From contig JASJDP010000041.1 of NCBI GenBank assembly GCA_030065095.1, forward strand, positions 1 through 42,917: a stretch of DNA of 42,917 nt, given 5' to 3'. Position numbers and translations under genes: made by a program. This DNA is from Rhodobacter sp. (GTDB lineage Bacteria > Pseudomonadota > Alphaproteobacteria > Rhodobacterales > Rhodobacteraceae). The notes beneath the pieces were generated by a model, which saw nothing but the letters and a program-made list of their open reading frames with translations, searched no databases and was not told the DNA's origin. Positions 33,694 through 42,720 of this stretch are shown here, in pieces. Every line of letters begins with the position of its first letter. Position 1 is the stretch's first letter.

Positions 33694-34376
33694 ACCTGCT
33701 GGACGTTCATCGGATTACAGCGGCTTACGGGCATGTTCAGGTGCTGTTCGGGGTCGATCTGAGCGTTGGCGAGGCCGAGGTCGTGGCGCTGATGGGGCGC
33801 AACGGGATGGGCAAGACGACGACGATCCGCTGTATCTGCCGAATGCTTGCGGTTGCCTCGGGTGAGATCACGTTTGCAGGACATCGCCTTGGCCGGCTTC
33901 GCCCACATCTTGCGGCACGGCTTGGTATCGGTCTGGTGCCGGAGGGGCGGCGGATCTTTCCGAATCTGACGGTTCTCGAAAACCTGGCCGTTGCCGCGCG
34001 CGGAGAGGCTTGGAAGGTTCCCGATATATTTGATTTTTTTCCGGCTCTGGAGGCACGGGAAGGGCAGATGGGCGCGACGCTTTCCGGCGGCGAGCAGCAG
34101 ATGCTGGCGATCGGGCGGGCGCTGATGACCTCGCCGCGGCTTCTGGTTCTGGATGAGGCCACCGAAGGATTGGCACCGGTGGTGCGGGCTCAGATATGGC
34201 AGGCCGTTCAAAGGCTTAAGGCAGGCGGGCTGTCGATCCTGCTGATCGACAAGTCGTTGACCGAGATGCGGGCGGTGATGGACCGGGCGGTGATCCTGGA
34301 GCGGGGGCAGACCGTATGGCAGGGAACGCCCGGTGATATTACGGCGGATGTGGCAGAGCGGTATCTGGGCGTTTGA
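33690..34376 (+). CDS. livF: ABC transporter ATP-binding protein LivF
   Basis: Second ATPase, 228 residues, with a GTG start overlapping livG. Walker A is GRNGMGKTT (36-44), the signature is LSGGEQQMLAIGRAL, and Walker B is LLVLDEATEGLAP. The family phrase LVPEGRRIFPNLTVLENL is conserved. LLIDKSL replaces the LLVEQN found in many LivF proteins. It is the last gene of the transporter operon; 176 bases without a recognised feature separate it from the convergent PhyH gene. Confidence 0.95.
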   Translation: MNLLDVHRITAAYGHVQVLFGVDLSVGEAEVVALMGRNGMGKTTTIRCICRMLAVASGEITFAGHRLGRLRPHLAARLGIGLVPEGRRIFPNLTVLENLAVAARGEAWKVPDIFDFFPALEAREGQMGATLSGGEQQMLAIGRALMTSPRLLVLDEATEGLAPVVRAQIWQAVQRLKAGGLSILLIDKSLTEMRAVMDRAVILERGQTVWQGTPGDITADVAERYLGV

Positions 34377-34552
34377 GTCCAATGGACGCCTCGAGCGCCT
34401 TGAACATCATTTTGACCGTCCTAGTCTGGTTTTAGCCCGGAGCGGACGTCTGGCATCATTGCAGTTTGCAGCCTTCGGCCGTCGGCTCCAGGCCATTCGC
34501 GCCTTCGGTTCACTTCGAAGAGACCCCGCGCGAGGCGGCGGGTGATCCCACA

Positions 34553-35740
34553 TCAGGCCACTCGCCGCTCGGACCAGGCATCGATTTCGGCTGCAAAGCC
34601 CGCGGGACCCGTGCCGGATGCCAGTGCCTCGGTCATGATTGCAGCCTGGCTGAACGGGGCGAGATCCCCGGGGGCTGGTGGATCGCTGTCGAGATTGGTG
34701 GGGTAGGCGTAGCCTTCGGCGCAGGCGGCGATGGCGGCCTGGGTTTCGTCCGGACCAAGGCGCCCCGAAGCGGCAAGGGACTGAAGCGGCGCGTAGAGCG
34801 CCTTGGACATGGCGGCGCGGTCGATGGCCTCGATCGAGCGGCCGAAGGCCGAGCCGATCTGCAACAGGTTCGCCATGCGCTGGGTGTCCGAGGTGCGGTT
34901 GTGGCCTGCACCGTGCATGACGGCGGGATTGAAGAAAACGAGGTCGCCGGTGGTCAGCGGCAGCTGCACGTGGTGATCGGCGAAATAGGCCTGAAACTCG
35001 GGCCTGCCGAAGGCGATGTAGCCGGCGGCGTAGCGCTGGGAATAGGGCAGGATCATCGTCGGGCCGGTGTCGACGGGCATGTCGCAATGGGCGACGGCGC
35101 CCTGCAGGGTCAGGGCCGGGGACAGCAGATGCGCGTGAACCGGCCAGCGGGCGGCGTTTTCGCGGGTCATGAAGCCCAGGTGGTAGTCGCGATGCGGGTT
35201 CTGCGCCGCACCGCCGGGATTCACGCGATTGACCTGGGCGGTGAACTGGTAGTTGGGGCCGAGCCAGGCCTCGGACGCCAGCGCCATGCAGATGTTGCCG
35301 TAGTAAAGCGCGAAGCCCTCTGGATCGGCGAGGCAGTGTTTTTGCAGGGCATTCCAGACCCGGTCATTGGCGCCGGGCTTGGCGAAATGGTCGCCGCCGC
35401 CTGCGCCGGTGGCGCGTTCGTCGTCGATCATGCGGGTGAAAAGCGCCGTCGCGCGGGTCACGGCCCCGGGGTCGGCAAAGCCGTTCTTGATCACGATGAC
35501 GCCCGGGCCGGACAGAAAGGCGCGGGCCCATTCCTCCATCAGGCCGCGGCGGTCGGCGGCCTCCATCGCTCGGATGGCAACGCCGTCGTAAAGCAAAACG
35601 TTCTGCTCGATTGCGGATGCGCGGGGCCAGTCGGCGGGATCGGTTGTTCTGGGAAGCGTGGCAATGAATTCCGCAAGATCGCCGGCGTCGGGGTCATACC
35701 AGGTGACGTCGTGGGGAAATACGTGCCTGGGATCGTTCAT
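34553..35740 (-). CDS. Phytanoyl-CoA dioxygenase (PhyH) family protein
   Basis: Fe(II)/2-oxoglutarate-dependent oxygenase, 395 residues. The metal triad is H183 and D185 in NPHRDYHLGF and H276 in AVMHGAGHN, with R288 (or R282) placed to hold 2-oxoglutarate. A good ribosome binding site, GGGAGG, precedes the ATG. Bacterial members hydroxylate varied small molecules, so the substrate is open. The gene is convergent with the Liv-type transporter operon, and a link between imported ligand and hydroxylation is possible but unproven. Confidence 0.88.
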   Translation of the reverse strand: MNDPRHVFPHDVTWYDPDAGDLAEFIATLPRTTDPADWPRASAIEQNVLLYDGVAIRAMEAADRRGLMEEWARAFLSGPGVIVIKNGFADPGAVTRATALFTRMIDDERATGAGGGDHFAKPGANDRVWNALQKHCLADPEGFALYYGNICMALASEAWLGPNYQFTAQVNRVNPGGAAQNPHRDYHLGFMTRENAARWPVHAHLLSPALTLQGAVAHCDMPVDTGPTMILPYSQRYAAGYIAFGRPEFQAYFADHHVQLPLTTGDLVFFNPAVMHGAGHNRTSDTQRMANLLQIGSAFGRSIEAIDRAAMSKALYAPLQSLAASGRLGPDETQAAIAACAEGYAYPTNLDSDPPAPGDLAPFSQAAIMTEALASGTGPAGFAAEIDAWSERRVA

Positions 35741-35885
35741 GTTGTGCCTCCCTTTGCGCGCAAGACTAGCTGGCGGGGCTGGAAGGCATCAAGAATCCAT
35801 CATCCGCGTGATGGATTTCCTGTCAATTGTGACGGGTTGTCCGCTTCGGTCAGCGGTGGAATGCGCGAAATAACGGATTTTGCGC

Positions 35886-36459
35886 TCAGGCAGCACGCGG
35901 GTCTGTCATTCCTGCAATCAATTTCGGAATCCTGTCCTTGAAACGGAAGAAACCGCGAGTGGCGTGTGGCCATGCAGGCTGGTCGTGGGGACGAATGATC
36001 CGGCGCACCGGAATCGGAAGCGCCGATTTCAGATCCGCGATGCGGTCCGCGGCCGGTCCGACCGGGGCGTATGGTATAAAGATCTTTTCGAGACCGGCGT
36101 CACTGGCCCAGACGGCGATGTCTTCGACCGAGCTCGTGGGCCCGGTTACTTTCCCAAGGCGCTCTGCGCAGCGGGCGGCGGCATCGTTTGCGACTAGCAT
36201 GGTGAAGGCATGGACATCGCGTGAAACTTTGAGCGGGCTGCGGTCGGCTGTTGCCAGCAGGATAGCGGGCAAGGACCGCTTGCAGCACCTCGTCTTCGGT
36301 GATCATCCGGTGGCGGATATAGGGCGACAGGCCCGAGACATGCGGGTGCCCGGGCAGGTCATAGTTGCGAAGCGCAGCATAATCGCGGCCGGCCTTCGGA
36401 ATGAAGGCGCGAAGGCGGCGCAGCGCCTCGGTGCGGGTCGGCGGGAACGCAACGGTCAT
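35886..36459 (-). pseudogene. Remnant of a photolyase/cryptochrome-like FAD-binding gene
   Basis: Two pieces of one protein lie in different minus-strand frames. The first, from ATG at 36459 (MTVAFPPTRTEALRRLRAF), contains AGRDYAALRNYD and VSGLSPYIRHRMITEDEVLQAVLARY, the start of the FAD-binding photolyase-like family of Rhodobacterales. The second, up to the stop at 35886, contains SDAAARCAERLG-like and APVGPAADRI segments and ends with WPHATRGFFRFKDRIPKL, the C-terminal region of the same family. The frames switch near 36270. The remains encode roughly 190 residues where an intact protein has about 450-500, so an internal deletion of several hundred bases with a frameshift has removed most of the FAD site. 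Family size is from memory. Confidence 0.7.
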
Positions 36460-36542
36460 GACGCGGGAGGGTAGGCCGGGGCGGTCCGGCATTAAGCGGC
36501 GGCGGGCGGCGGTCTGTTTTGGTCGGGACCGGGTGGCAGCCC

Positions 36543-36571
36543 TTGCAGGCCCCCAAGCCCGACACTAAGAC
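36543..36571 (+). promoter_or_regulatory. Possible clpP promoter
   Basis: CTTGCAG (36542-36548) with TAAGAC (36566-36571) 17 bases further on lies about 55 bases before the clpP start. The -35 resembles the heat-shock form CTTGAA, which would suit clpP, but the -10 matches poorly. A weak call. Confidence 0.3.
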
Positions 36572-36624
36572 TCTGTCAACCCGCCGGGTGTATTCCGGCC
36601 GTCAACACGCGCGAGGCAGGCAAG

Positions 36625-37263
36625 ATGTACGACCCTTTTGAGCAATACCAGCACACCATGCAAAACCTCGTGCCGATGGTGGTCGAACAGACCAGCCGGG
36701 GCGAACGGGCCTACGACATCTTTTCGCGCCTGCTGAAAGAGCGGATCATCTTCATCAACGGACCGGTCCATGACGGCATGGCCAGCCTGATCGTGGCGCA
36801 GCTGCTGTTTCTGGAATCCGAAAACCCGAAAAAGGAGATATCGGTCTATATCAACAGCCCGGGCGGTGTCGTGAGTTCGGGACTGTCGATCTATGATACG
36901 ATGCAGTATGTGCGCCCGAAGGTGTCGACGCTGATCGTCGGGCAGGCGGCGTCGATGGGGTCGCTTCTGGCGATCGCCGGAGAAAAGGGAATGCGCTACG
37001 CCCTGCCGAACGCGCGCATCATGGTTCACCAGCCCTCGGGCGGGTATCAGGGCCAGGCCACCGACATCATGATTCACGCCGAAGAGACGCAAAAGCTGAA
37101 GCGGCAGTTGAACGAGATCTACTCGAAACACTCCGGTCAATCCGTCGAGACTGTCGAAGCCGCGCTCGAGCGCGACAACTTCATGTCGCCACAAGAGGCG
37201 CTGGAGTGGGGACATATCGACGAAATCGTGGAAAACCGGACGAAAGACGACGCGGAAGAGTGA
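36625..37263 (+). CDS. clpP: ATP-dependent Clp protease proteolytic subunit
   Basis: Serine protease that forms the double-ring chamber used by ClpX and ClpA. The 212-residue product carries the catalytic triad S110 ([14 protein letters not shown]), H135 ([10 protein letters not shown]) and D184 ([11 protein letters not shown]). [22 protein letters not shown] is the usual alphaproteobacterial N-terminus, with a very short propeptide. The clpX gene follows after 141 bases, the standard arrangement. Confidence 0.98.
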   Translation: MYDPFEQYQHTMQNLVPMVVEQTSRGERAYDIFSRLLKERIIFINGPVHDGMASLIVAQLLFLESENPKKEISVYINSPGGVVSSGLSIYDTMQYVRPKVSTLIVGQAASMGSLLAIAGEKGMRYALPNARIMVHQPSGGYQGQATDIMIHAEETQKLKRQLNEIYSKHSGQSVETVEAALERDNFMSPQEALEWGHIDEIVENRTKDDAEE

Positions 37264-37404
37264 TCCCGGCGGCGCGACACCGCCGCGTGGCCATTTTGGC
37301 GTTGTGCCCGGTATGGCTCTGCCCTAGGCTTGCACCGATGGCAGGACTTTCCGTCCTTACGAGGCGGCAGCATTGACGGGGCATCCGGCCCCGGAGGATT
37401 TGTG

Positions 37405-38667
37405 ATGGCGACGAATTCCGGCGACAGCAAAAACACGCTTTACTGTTCGTTCTGCGGCAAAAGCCAGCACGAGGTGCGCAAACTGATCGCAGGGCCGACG
37501 GTGTTCATCTGCGATGAGTGCGTCGAGCTGTGCATGGACATCATCCGGGAAGAGACGAAATCCGCCGGGTTGAAGTCCGCCGATGGCGTGCCGACGCCAA
37601 AGGAAATCTGTGAGGTTCTGGACGACTATGTGATCGGTCAGGGGCACGCCAAGCGGGTGCTGTCGGTGGCCGTGCACAATCACTACAAGCGTCTGAATCA
37701 TGCCGGCAAGACCGGCGATATCGAACTGGCAAAATCCAACATCCTGCTGATCGGGCCCACCGGGTGCGGCAAGACATTGCTGGCGCAGACCCTGGCGCGG
37801 ATTCTCGACGTGCCGTTCACGATGGCGGATGCGACAACGCTGACCGAGGCCGGCTATGTGGGCGAGGATGTCGAGAACATCATCCTGAAGCTGTTGCAGG
37901 CCAGCGAATACAATGTCGAACGGGCGCAGCGGGGCATTGTCTATATCGACGAGGTCGACAAGATCACGCGCAAGTCCGACAACCCCTCGATTACCCGCGA
38001 CGTAAGCGGCGAGGGCGTGCAGCAGGCGCTTTTGAAGATCATGGAGGGCACGGTGGCCTCGGTACCGCCCCAGGGCGGGCGCAAGCATCCGCAGCAGGAA
38101 TTCCTGCAGGTGGATACCACCAATATCCTGTTCATCTGTGGCGGCGCCTTCGCCGGGCTTGAAAAGATCATCTCGCAGCGCGGCCGCGGCTCGGCCATCG
38201 GTTTCGGCGCGGACGTCAAGGACGAAGAGGCCCGCACCATCGGCGAGATGTTCACCGAGCTTGAACCCGAGGACCTGCTGAAATTCGGTCTGATCCCCGA
38301 ATTCGTCGGCCGTCTGCCGGTGATCGCCACCCTGCAGGATCTGGACGAGGATGCGCTGGTGACGATCCTGACAGAGCCGAAGAATGCGCTGGTGAAGCAG
38401 TACCAGCGGCTTTTCGAGCTGGAAGATGCGCAGCTGTCGTTCACCGACGACGCCCTGCGCGCCATCGCCAAGCGGGCGATCGAGCGCAAGACCGGCGCGC
38501 GGGGTCTGCGGTCGATCATGGAGGATATTCTGCTGGATACCATGTTCGATCTGCCTGGCATGAGCGGCATCGACGAGGTGGTGGTCAACGAAGAGGCCGT
38601 GACCTCTGACGCGGCGCCTCTGATGATCTACGCTGAGACCAAGAAGGAAGGCGCCAGCGCCGGGTAA
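37405..38667 (+). CDS. clpX: ATP-dependent Clp protease ATP-binding subunit ClpX
   Basis: AAA+ unfoldase, 420 residues from the ATG at 37405, which follows CGGAGGATTTGTG. The N-terminal zinc domain has C14, C17, C36 and C39. Walker A is GPTGCGKT (117-124), the pore loop GYVGE is at 150-154, Walker B is IDEVDK (181-186), the RKH loop is at 226-228 and the ClpP-docking IGF loop at 265-267. All functional elements are intact. An earlier in-frame start at 37330 would add 25 residues outside the conserved protein. Confidence 0.99.
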   Translation: MATNSGDSKNTLYCSFCGKSQHEVRKLIAGPTVFICDECVELCMDIIREETKSAGLKSADGVPTPKEICEVLDDYVIGQGHAKRVLSVAVHNHYKRLNHAGKTGDIELAKSNILLIGPTGCGKTLLAQTLARILDVPFTMADATTLTEAGYVGEDVENIILKLLQASEYNVERAQRGIVYIDEVDKITRKSDNPSITRDVSGEGVQQALLKIMEGTVASVPPQGGRKHPQQEFLQVDTTNILFICGGAFAGLEKIISQRGRGSAIGFGADVKDEEARTIGEMFTELEPEDLLKFGLIPEFVGRLPVIATLQDLDEDALVTILTEPKNALVKQYQRLFELEDAQLSFTDDALRAIAKRAIERKTGARGLRSIMEDILLDTMFDLPGMSGIDEVVVNEEAVTSDAAPLMIYAETKKEGASAG

Positions 38668-38723
38668 TCGACGCGCGATCCGCCCGGTTTCAGCTTTGGT
38701 AGCGGGAAACCGTCAAATTCCGG

Positions 38724-39794
38724 CTACGCCCAAGCGCGAATTTCCTCTGCGAGGAACGCGCCCTCGCTTCGCATGCGGTTCGACTGGATTTCACCGTGGC
38801 CGTAGACTTGACTGAACGGGATATCCAACGCGTCGCACAAGGCAAAGACCATCTGTTTCACTTTGGTCACCTGTTCGTCGGTTGGTCTGAATCCGGTCGA
38901 CGTTCCGGCGCGCGCGCAGGTGATTCCGATCGAGTTGGTGTTCTGCATGTGGCTGCCGAAGGCGCGGCGAACCGAATTGGAGGGACTGATTTGATTGGTC
39001 CGCTTGGTCAGCGGTGCGCCTTGATAGATCAAGCCTGCCGGTGAGATATAGAAGTGGTACCCGAAATGGTGTCCGCCTCGCCCCGGATCTCCGTCGATCT
39101 GATATTGCACATACCACTCGGTCGTGTGCTGCGGTGACGTATGATGGATGATGAGCCCGGCAAAGCGTCTTTTGTGATTGGTGGCGGAGTTTCCGTAAGG
39201 GCAGGAATCGACGCCCCGATAGTCGATCTCCAATCCGTTGCCACCCATGGCCACCTTTCCGTCGGCCGAAATCGCAATTGTTGGGCGTCCGGGCATCAAA
39301 TGGCCGCCGGCGGCCTCCTCGATTTCCTCTTCACTGACGTCGACCGGATCGGGTACGTCGATCACTTCGGATTCCAACATTTCTCTGGCCTCCGGCAGTA
39401 ACTGAATCACCTTGCTTACATAATTCGGGTCTTCCGCCCAAACCCCTCCGATATGCCGGATGAACGCGATCTCGTCGTTGCCGAGGTCGCGCCATCCCTC
39501 GTAGGGACTGCGATCCAAAAAGGCCCAAAACCCGCTGATGAAGTCGTCCAGCGTGGCAAATTCGCAGTAGTAGCCCGATCCGTCGTGCGCATTGTAAAGC
39601 ACGCGTTTTGCAAACTGCGATATTTCCGACCGGTACTTCATACCCGCGAAGTTCAAATGATTTGTCGCCAATCCCGACGTGCCGCGCCCGGATTCGAGAA
39701 TCCACATCGCGAGGGTCACGGGTTTTAGGTTATTGAATTCGATTTGACGGGATCTGTAGAGCGCAACCAGTGATCGGAATTGTTCTGTCGACAT
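38724..39794 (-). CDS. Two-domain peptidoglycan hydrolase (glucosaminidase plus amidase)
   Basis: The 356-residue product, from the ATG at 39794 after GGGAGGATAGTC, joins two cell-wall hydrolase modules. Residues about 1-130 resemble glucosaminidase domains (AMWILESGRGTSGLATNHLNFAGMKYR, likely catalytic E34). Residues about 205-350 form an amidase_2/PGRP-type zinc amidase with IIHHTSPQHTTEW (H217/H218), GYHFYISPAGLIYQG and YGHGEIQSNRMRSEG (H333 and a distal acidic residue). There is no signal peptide or transmembrane segment, so release would need a holin, a secretion system or lysis, as for phage endolysins. No phage genes flank it. A domesticated endolysin or a secreted effector are both possible. 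Confidence 0.8.
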   Translation of the reverse strand: MSTEQFRSLVALYRSRQIEFNNLKPVTLAMWILESGRGTSGLATNHLNFAGMKYRSEISQFAKRVLYNAHDGSGYYCEFATLDDFISGFWAFLDRSPYEGWRDLGNDEIAFIRHIGGVWAEDPNYVSKVIQLLPEAREMLESEVIDVPDPVDVSEEEIEEAAGGHLMPGRPTIAISADGKVAMGGNGLEIDYRGVDSCPYGNSATNHKRRFAGLIIHHTSPQHTTEWYVQYQIDGDPGRGGHHFGYHFYISPAGLIYQGAPLTKRTNQISPSNSVRRAFGSHMQNTNSIGITCARAGTSTGFRPTDEQVTKVKQMVFALCDALDIPFSQVYGHGEIQSNRMRSEGAFLAEEIRAWA

Positions 39795-39796
39795 GA

Positions 39797-39910
39797 CTAT
39801 CCTCCCACGCACATTTTTGAGTCTGCAGTCTCGGGATTGGCCAGCCCGAACAGCAGATACATCTCTTTCGACACGAAATCGTTTGTCAGAGGCCCTGGAT
39901 TAGAGGGCAC
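39797..39910 (-). CDS. Doubtful 37-residue ORF coupled to the hydrolase gene
   Basis: From a GTG at 39910 an ORF runs to a TAG only two bases before the hydrolase ATG; its last codons form the GGGAGG ribosome binding site of that gene. The product (MPSNPGPLTNDFVSKEMY...) has no transmembrane segment and matches nothing I recognise. AGGA lies rather far upstream of its start. The layout would permit coupling, but coding is uncertain. Confidence 0.2.
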   Translation of the reverse strand: MPSNPGPLTNDFVSKEMYLLFGLANPETADSKMCVGG

Positions 39911-40019
39911 CGCGAGGTGTCCTGTCAAGGTCTGCAGCTTCGAACCCTGGCCCGCCTGATCGCTGGACCTCAGAGGCCAATTGCGCGATACCGGTATTGA
40001 GATGACAGGAGGTTTGCCG

Positions 40020-40403
40020 ATGGGCATTCTCAACACGTTGCTGCGCGCCGTGACCTGGTGGAACGGACAGACGCTGAACACCCAGATCTGGACGTGGCGC
40101 AAGGGCAAGAAGGTGGGCGAGGACGACACCGGCAACCGGTTCTACGAGACCCGCGACGGCAAGCGGCGCTGGGTGATCTACAATGGAGAGGCCGAGGCCA
40201 GCCGGGTGAGCCCGGATTGGCATGGGTGGCTGCATCACACATATTCCGAGCCGCCGACGGACAAGCCGCTGAAGCGCAAGGCCTGGGAAAAGCCGCATCA
40301 GGAGAACCTGACCGGTACGGCCGCAGCCTATGCCCCGCCGGGGTCGATCCGGCGGGCCGAACCCGAACCGCGCAGCGATTACGAGGCGTGGGCCCCCGAA
40401 TAG
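40020..40403 (+). CDS. NADH:ubiquinone oxidoreductase NDUFA12-like accessory subunit
   Basis: The 127-residue product matches the NDUFA12/B17.2 family, an accessory subunit of respiratory complex I in alphaproteobacteria and mitochondria. Features are [20 protein letters not shown], the segment [24 protein letters not shown] and the signature WHGWLHHT. The start is the ATG at 40020, after ACAGGAGG. It heads a cluster with mlaD (five bases downstream) and a DUF2155 gene, a gene order common in Rhodobacterales. Confidence 0.93.
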   Translation: MGILNTLLRAVTWWNGQTLNTQIWTWRKGKKVGEDDTGNRFYETRDGKRRWVIYNGEAEASRVSPDWHGWLHHTYSEPPTDKPLKRKAWEKPHQENLTGTAAAYAPPGSIRRAEPEPRSDYEAWAPE

Positions 40404-40408
40404 CCGCC

Positions 40409-40870
40409 ATGAACAACCATACGACAGAGGTGCTGGTGGGCGGCGCGGTGCTGGCCGTGGCGATCGTCTTTTTCGTTTATGCCGGGCAGTTGACCGGCTT
40501 TGCCGGGCCGGCCACAGGGGCGGCAGAGTACAGCGCCTCGTTCCGGTCGGTCGAAGGCGTGACCGTGGGCACCGATGTGCGGCTGGGCGGCGTCAAGGTA
40601 GGCACCGTGACGTCGTTGGAGTTGGACCCCAAGACATTCCGGGCAAACACCGGCTTTACCGTCGACAACGCGATCGCCTTGCCCGAGGACACGGCGGCCG
40701 TGGTCGCGTCCGAGGGGCTGCTTGGCGGTAGTTTCGTCGAGCTTATTCCGGGCGGATCGCCCTTCGATCTGGAGCCGGGCGCCGAGATTCTGGATACGCA
40801 AAGCGCGATCAGCCTGGTCAATCTGCTGCTGAAGTTTGTCAGCGGCGACGAAGAGGTGCCGGTGGAATGA
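40409..40870 (+). CDS. mlaD: Outer-membrane lipid asymmetry protein MlaD
   Basis: Inner-membrane-anchored MCE-domain lipid carrier of the Mla phospholipid transport system, 153 residues. One N-terminal transmembrane helix (LVGGAVLAVAIVFFVYAG) is followed by the MCE domain with FRSVEGVTVGTDVRLGGVKVGTV and ASEGLLGGSFVELIPGG. The ATG at 40409 is five bases after the NDUFA12 stop. The other Mla components are not in the window. It overlaps the next gene by four bases. Confidence 0.93.
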   Translation: MNNHTTEVLVGGAVLAVAIVFFVYAGQLTGFAGPATGAAEYSASFRSVEGVTVGTDVRLGGVKVGTVTSLELDPKTFRANTGFTVDNAIALPEDTAAVVASEGLLGGSFVELIPGGSPFDLEPGAEILDTQSAISLVNLLLKFVSGDEEVPVE

Positions 40871-41304
40871 TCCGCCGGGCATTGGCCGTCCTTCTGACGC
40901 TGGCCGCGCCGGTGTGGGCGCAGCAGGGCTCGTTGCTGGAACCCGAGCTGGATCTCGACATGGCCGATCCCGATCTGGGCACCGAAGAGACGGTCGAACA
41001 GGACCAGGCGGCGGTGGCGGAGGGCGCGGTTCTGCGCGGGTTGGACAAGGTGTCAGGCGCGCTGAGTGATCTGGAAATGACGGCCGGCGAAGCCCAGCGG
41101 TTCGGGCGGCTGGAGGTGACGCTGGGCGAATGCCGGTATCCGGTCGGCAACCCGTCGGGCGATGCCTATGCCTATCTGGTGATCCGCTACGGTGCCGAGC
41201 CCGAGCCGGTGTTCCAGGGCTGGATGATCGCGTCGAGCCCGGCCCTGAACGCGCTGGATCATGCCCGCTACGATGTCTGGCTGTTGCGCTGTATAACCTC
41301 TTGA
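40867..41304 (+). CDS. DUF2155 domain-containing exported protein
   Basis: The 145-residue product has a signal peptide (MIRRALAVLLTLAAPVWAQ), an acidic linker, and the DUF2155 core with LRGLDKVSGALSDLEMTAGEAQRFGRLEV, CRYPVGNPSGDAYAYLVI and VFQGWMIASSPALNALDHARYDVWLLRC. Two cysteines could form a disulphide. It starts inside the end of mlaD, which suggests a shared envelope role, though none is established. Its 3' end overlaps the convergent aat gene by 37 bases. Confidence 0.9.
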   Translation: MIRRALAVLLTLAAPVWAQQGSLLEPELDLDMADPDLGTEETVEQDQAAVAEGAVLRGLDKVSGALSDLEMTAGEAQRFGRLEVTLGECRYPVGNPSGDAYAYLVIRYGAEPEPVFQGWMIASSPALNALDHARYDVWLLRCITS

Positions 41305-41912
41305 GCCGTCGGAATGTCGTTCACCGACAGGAAATCGGCGGGCGTGTCCAGAGCGGCACGCAAGCGATTGTGATAGGCCGTGCGGCTGATTTCGACCGCG
41401 CCGAGCGAGGCGAGATGCGGGGTGATGAACTGGGTGTCGAACAGCCGGAACCCGGTGCGGCGCAGGTGGTCGACCAGATAGGCGAGCGCGATTTTCGAGG
41501 CATCGGTGCGGCGCGAAAACATGCTTTCGCCGAAAAACGCGCCGCCGAGCGCGACACCATAGACCGCGCCGATCAACTCCGGCCCGTCCCAGACCTCGAG
41601 CGAATGGGCAAGACCGGCGCGGTGTAGCTGGACATAGAGGTCGTGGATGGTGTCGTTGATCCAGGTCTCGGACCGGTCGGCGCAGGCGGCGACGGCACCC
41701 GTGAAATCACGATCGATGGCAATCTGGTAGTCGTTGCGCCGCATCGCTCGTGCCAGCGAGCGCGAGATGTGGAAGCCGTCGAGCGGAAGGATGCCGCGCT
41801 TTTGCGGATCGACCCAGAACACCTCGGCGCTGCAACGCGATTCGGCCATCGGGAAGATGCCCGAGGCGTAGGCCTGGATCAGCAGTTCCGGGGTCAGTTC
41901 GGGCGGGCGCAT
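41268..41912 (-). CDS. aat: Leucyl/phenylalanyl-tRNA--protein transferase
   Basis: The enzyme adds Leu or Phe to proteins with N-terminal Lys or Arg, marking them for ClpAP degradation (N-degron pathway). The 214-residue product has LIQAYASGIFPMAES at the start, FWVDPQKRGILPLDGFHISRSLAR, and the substrate site GLAHSLEVWDGPELIGAVYGVALGGAFFGESMFSRR. Full length and intact. Its final 37 bases overlap the convergent DUF2155 gene. Confidence 0.96.
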   Translation of the reverse strand: MRPPELTPELLIQAYASGIFPMAESRCSAEVFWVDPQKRGILPLDGFHISRSLARAMRRNDYQIAIDRDFTGAVAACADRSETWINDTIHDLYVQLHRAGLAHSLEVWDGPELIGAVYGVALGGAFFGESMFSRRTDASKIALAYLVDHLRRTGFRLFDTQFITPHLASLGAVEISRTAYHNRLRAALDTPADFLSVNDIPTAQEVIQRNSQTS

Positions 41913-41992
41913 GGACGGGCGGCAGGTCGATATTGTCAGGTCAGCCGGGCCATGTTACGCGAAACGATCAGGCGGCAATAGAGGCCAGTGCA

Positions 41993-42706
41993 TTGGGTTT
42001 TTTCGACTTTCTCGCCGATATCCCACCCTATGACACCGGAAAGTCGCTGACGCGGCTGAACAAGCGCTACGCGTTGATCGTTGCACCCTTCGCTGAGGCG
42101 CTGGAAGGCGCCCGCGTGCTGGATCTGGCGGCGCATGACGGGCGCTGGTCTTACGCGCTGGCGGGCGCGGGTGCGCGCCAGGTCATCGGGGTCGAGGCGC
42201 GGGGCGGGCTGTTCGCGCGGTTCGCGCGCTATCCCGAAACCGCTTTCAAGTCCCGGGTCGAGCTGCGCGAGGGAGACGTGTTCGAGGCCCTGGAACAATT
42301 CGGCCGGGACGGCGAGACCTTCGACGTGGTGGCGGTCTACGGCATCCTCTATCACATCATGGATCATTTCCGGCTGTTCCGGCTGATCCGCGCGCTGCGG
42401 CCGGGCATGGTGATCGTCGACAGCGAGTTCATGACGGCGCGCAATCCGATGATTCAGCTGACGCTCGAGCGCACCGAGTTCGACATCAATGCGGCGCCGC
42501 AAGTCGACGGGCAGGAAAAGGCGATCATCGGCATCCCCAGCCGACGCGCGATGGAGAAGATTACGGAGGTGCTGGGTTTCAGATGCGACTGGGTGGATGT
42601 TGACGCGATCATTGGCGGCGACCGGTCTGCGTTGAGCGACTATTTCCGGGACGGGGCGAAGCGGCGCGGAACCTGTGTGCTGTTTCCCGAGGACGGGCCA
42701 GCCTGA
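41993..42706 (+). CDS. Class I SAM-dependent methyltransferase, DUF1698-like
   Basis: From a TTG at 41993 (GAGG eight bases upstream) the product has 237 residues. Motif I is ARVLDLAAHDGRWSYALAGAGA, followed by IGVEARGGLFARF and the motif region FDVVAVYGILYHIMDHFRLFRLIRALRPG, which resembles tRNA-modifying CmoB/DUF1698-type and similar methyltransferases. No ATG suits the N-terminus; upstream codons in the same frame are antisense to aat. The 80-base gap to the divergent aat would hold the promoter. The substrate is unknown. Confidence 0.82.
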   Translation: MGFFDFLADIPPYDTGKSLTRLNKRYALIVAPFAEALEGARVLDLAAHDGRWSYALAGAGARQVIGVEARGGLFARFARYPETAFKSRVELREGDVFEALEQFGRDGETFDVVAVYGILYHIMDHFRLFRLIRALRPGMVIVDSEFMTARNPMIQLTLERTEFDINAAPQVDGQEKAIIGIPSRRAMEKITEVLGFRCDWVDVDAIIGGDRSALSDYFRDGAKRRGTCVLFPEDGPA

Positions 42707-42720
42707 CGAATAAGCGCAGG

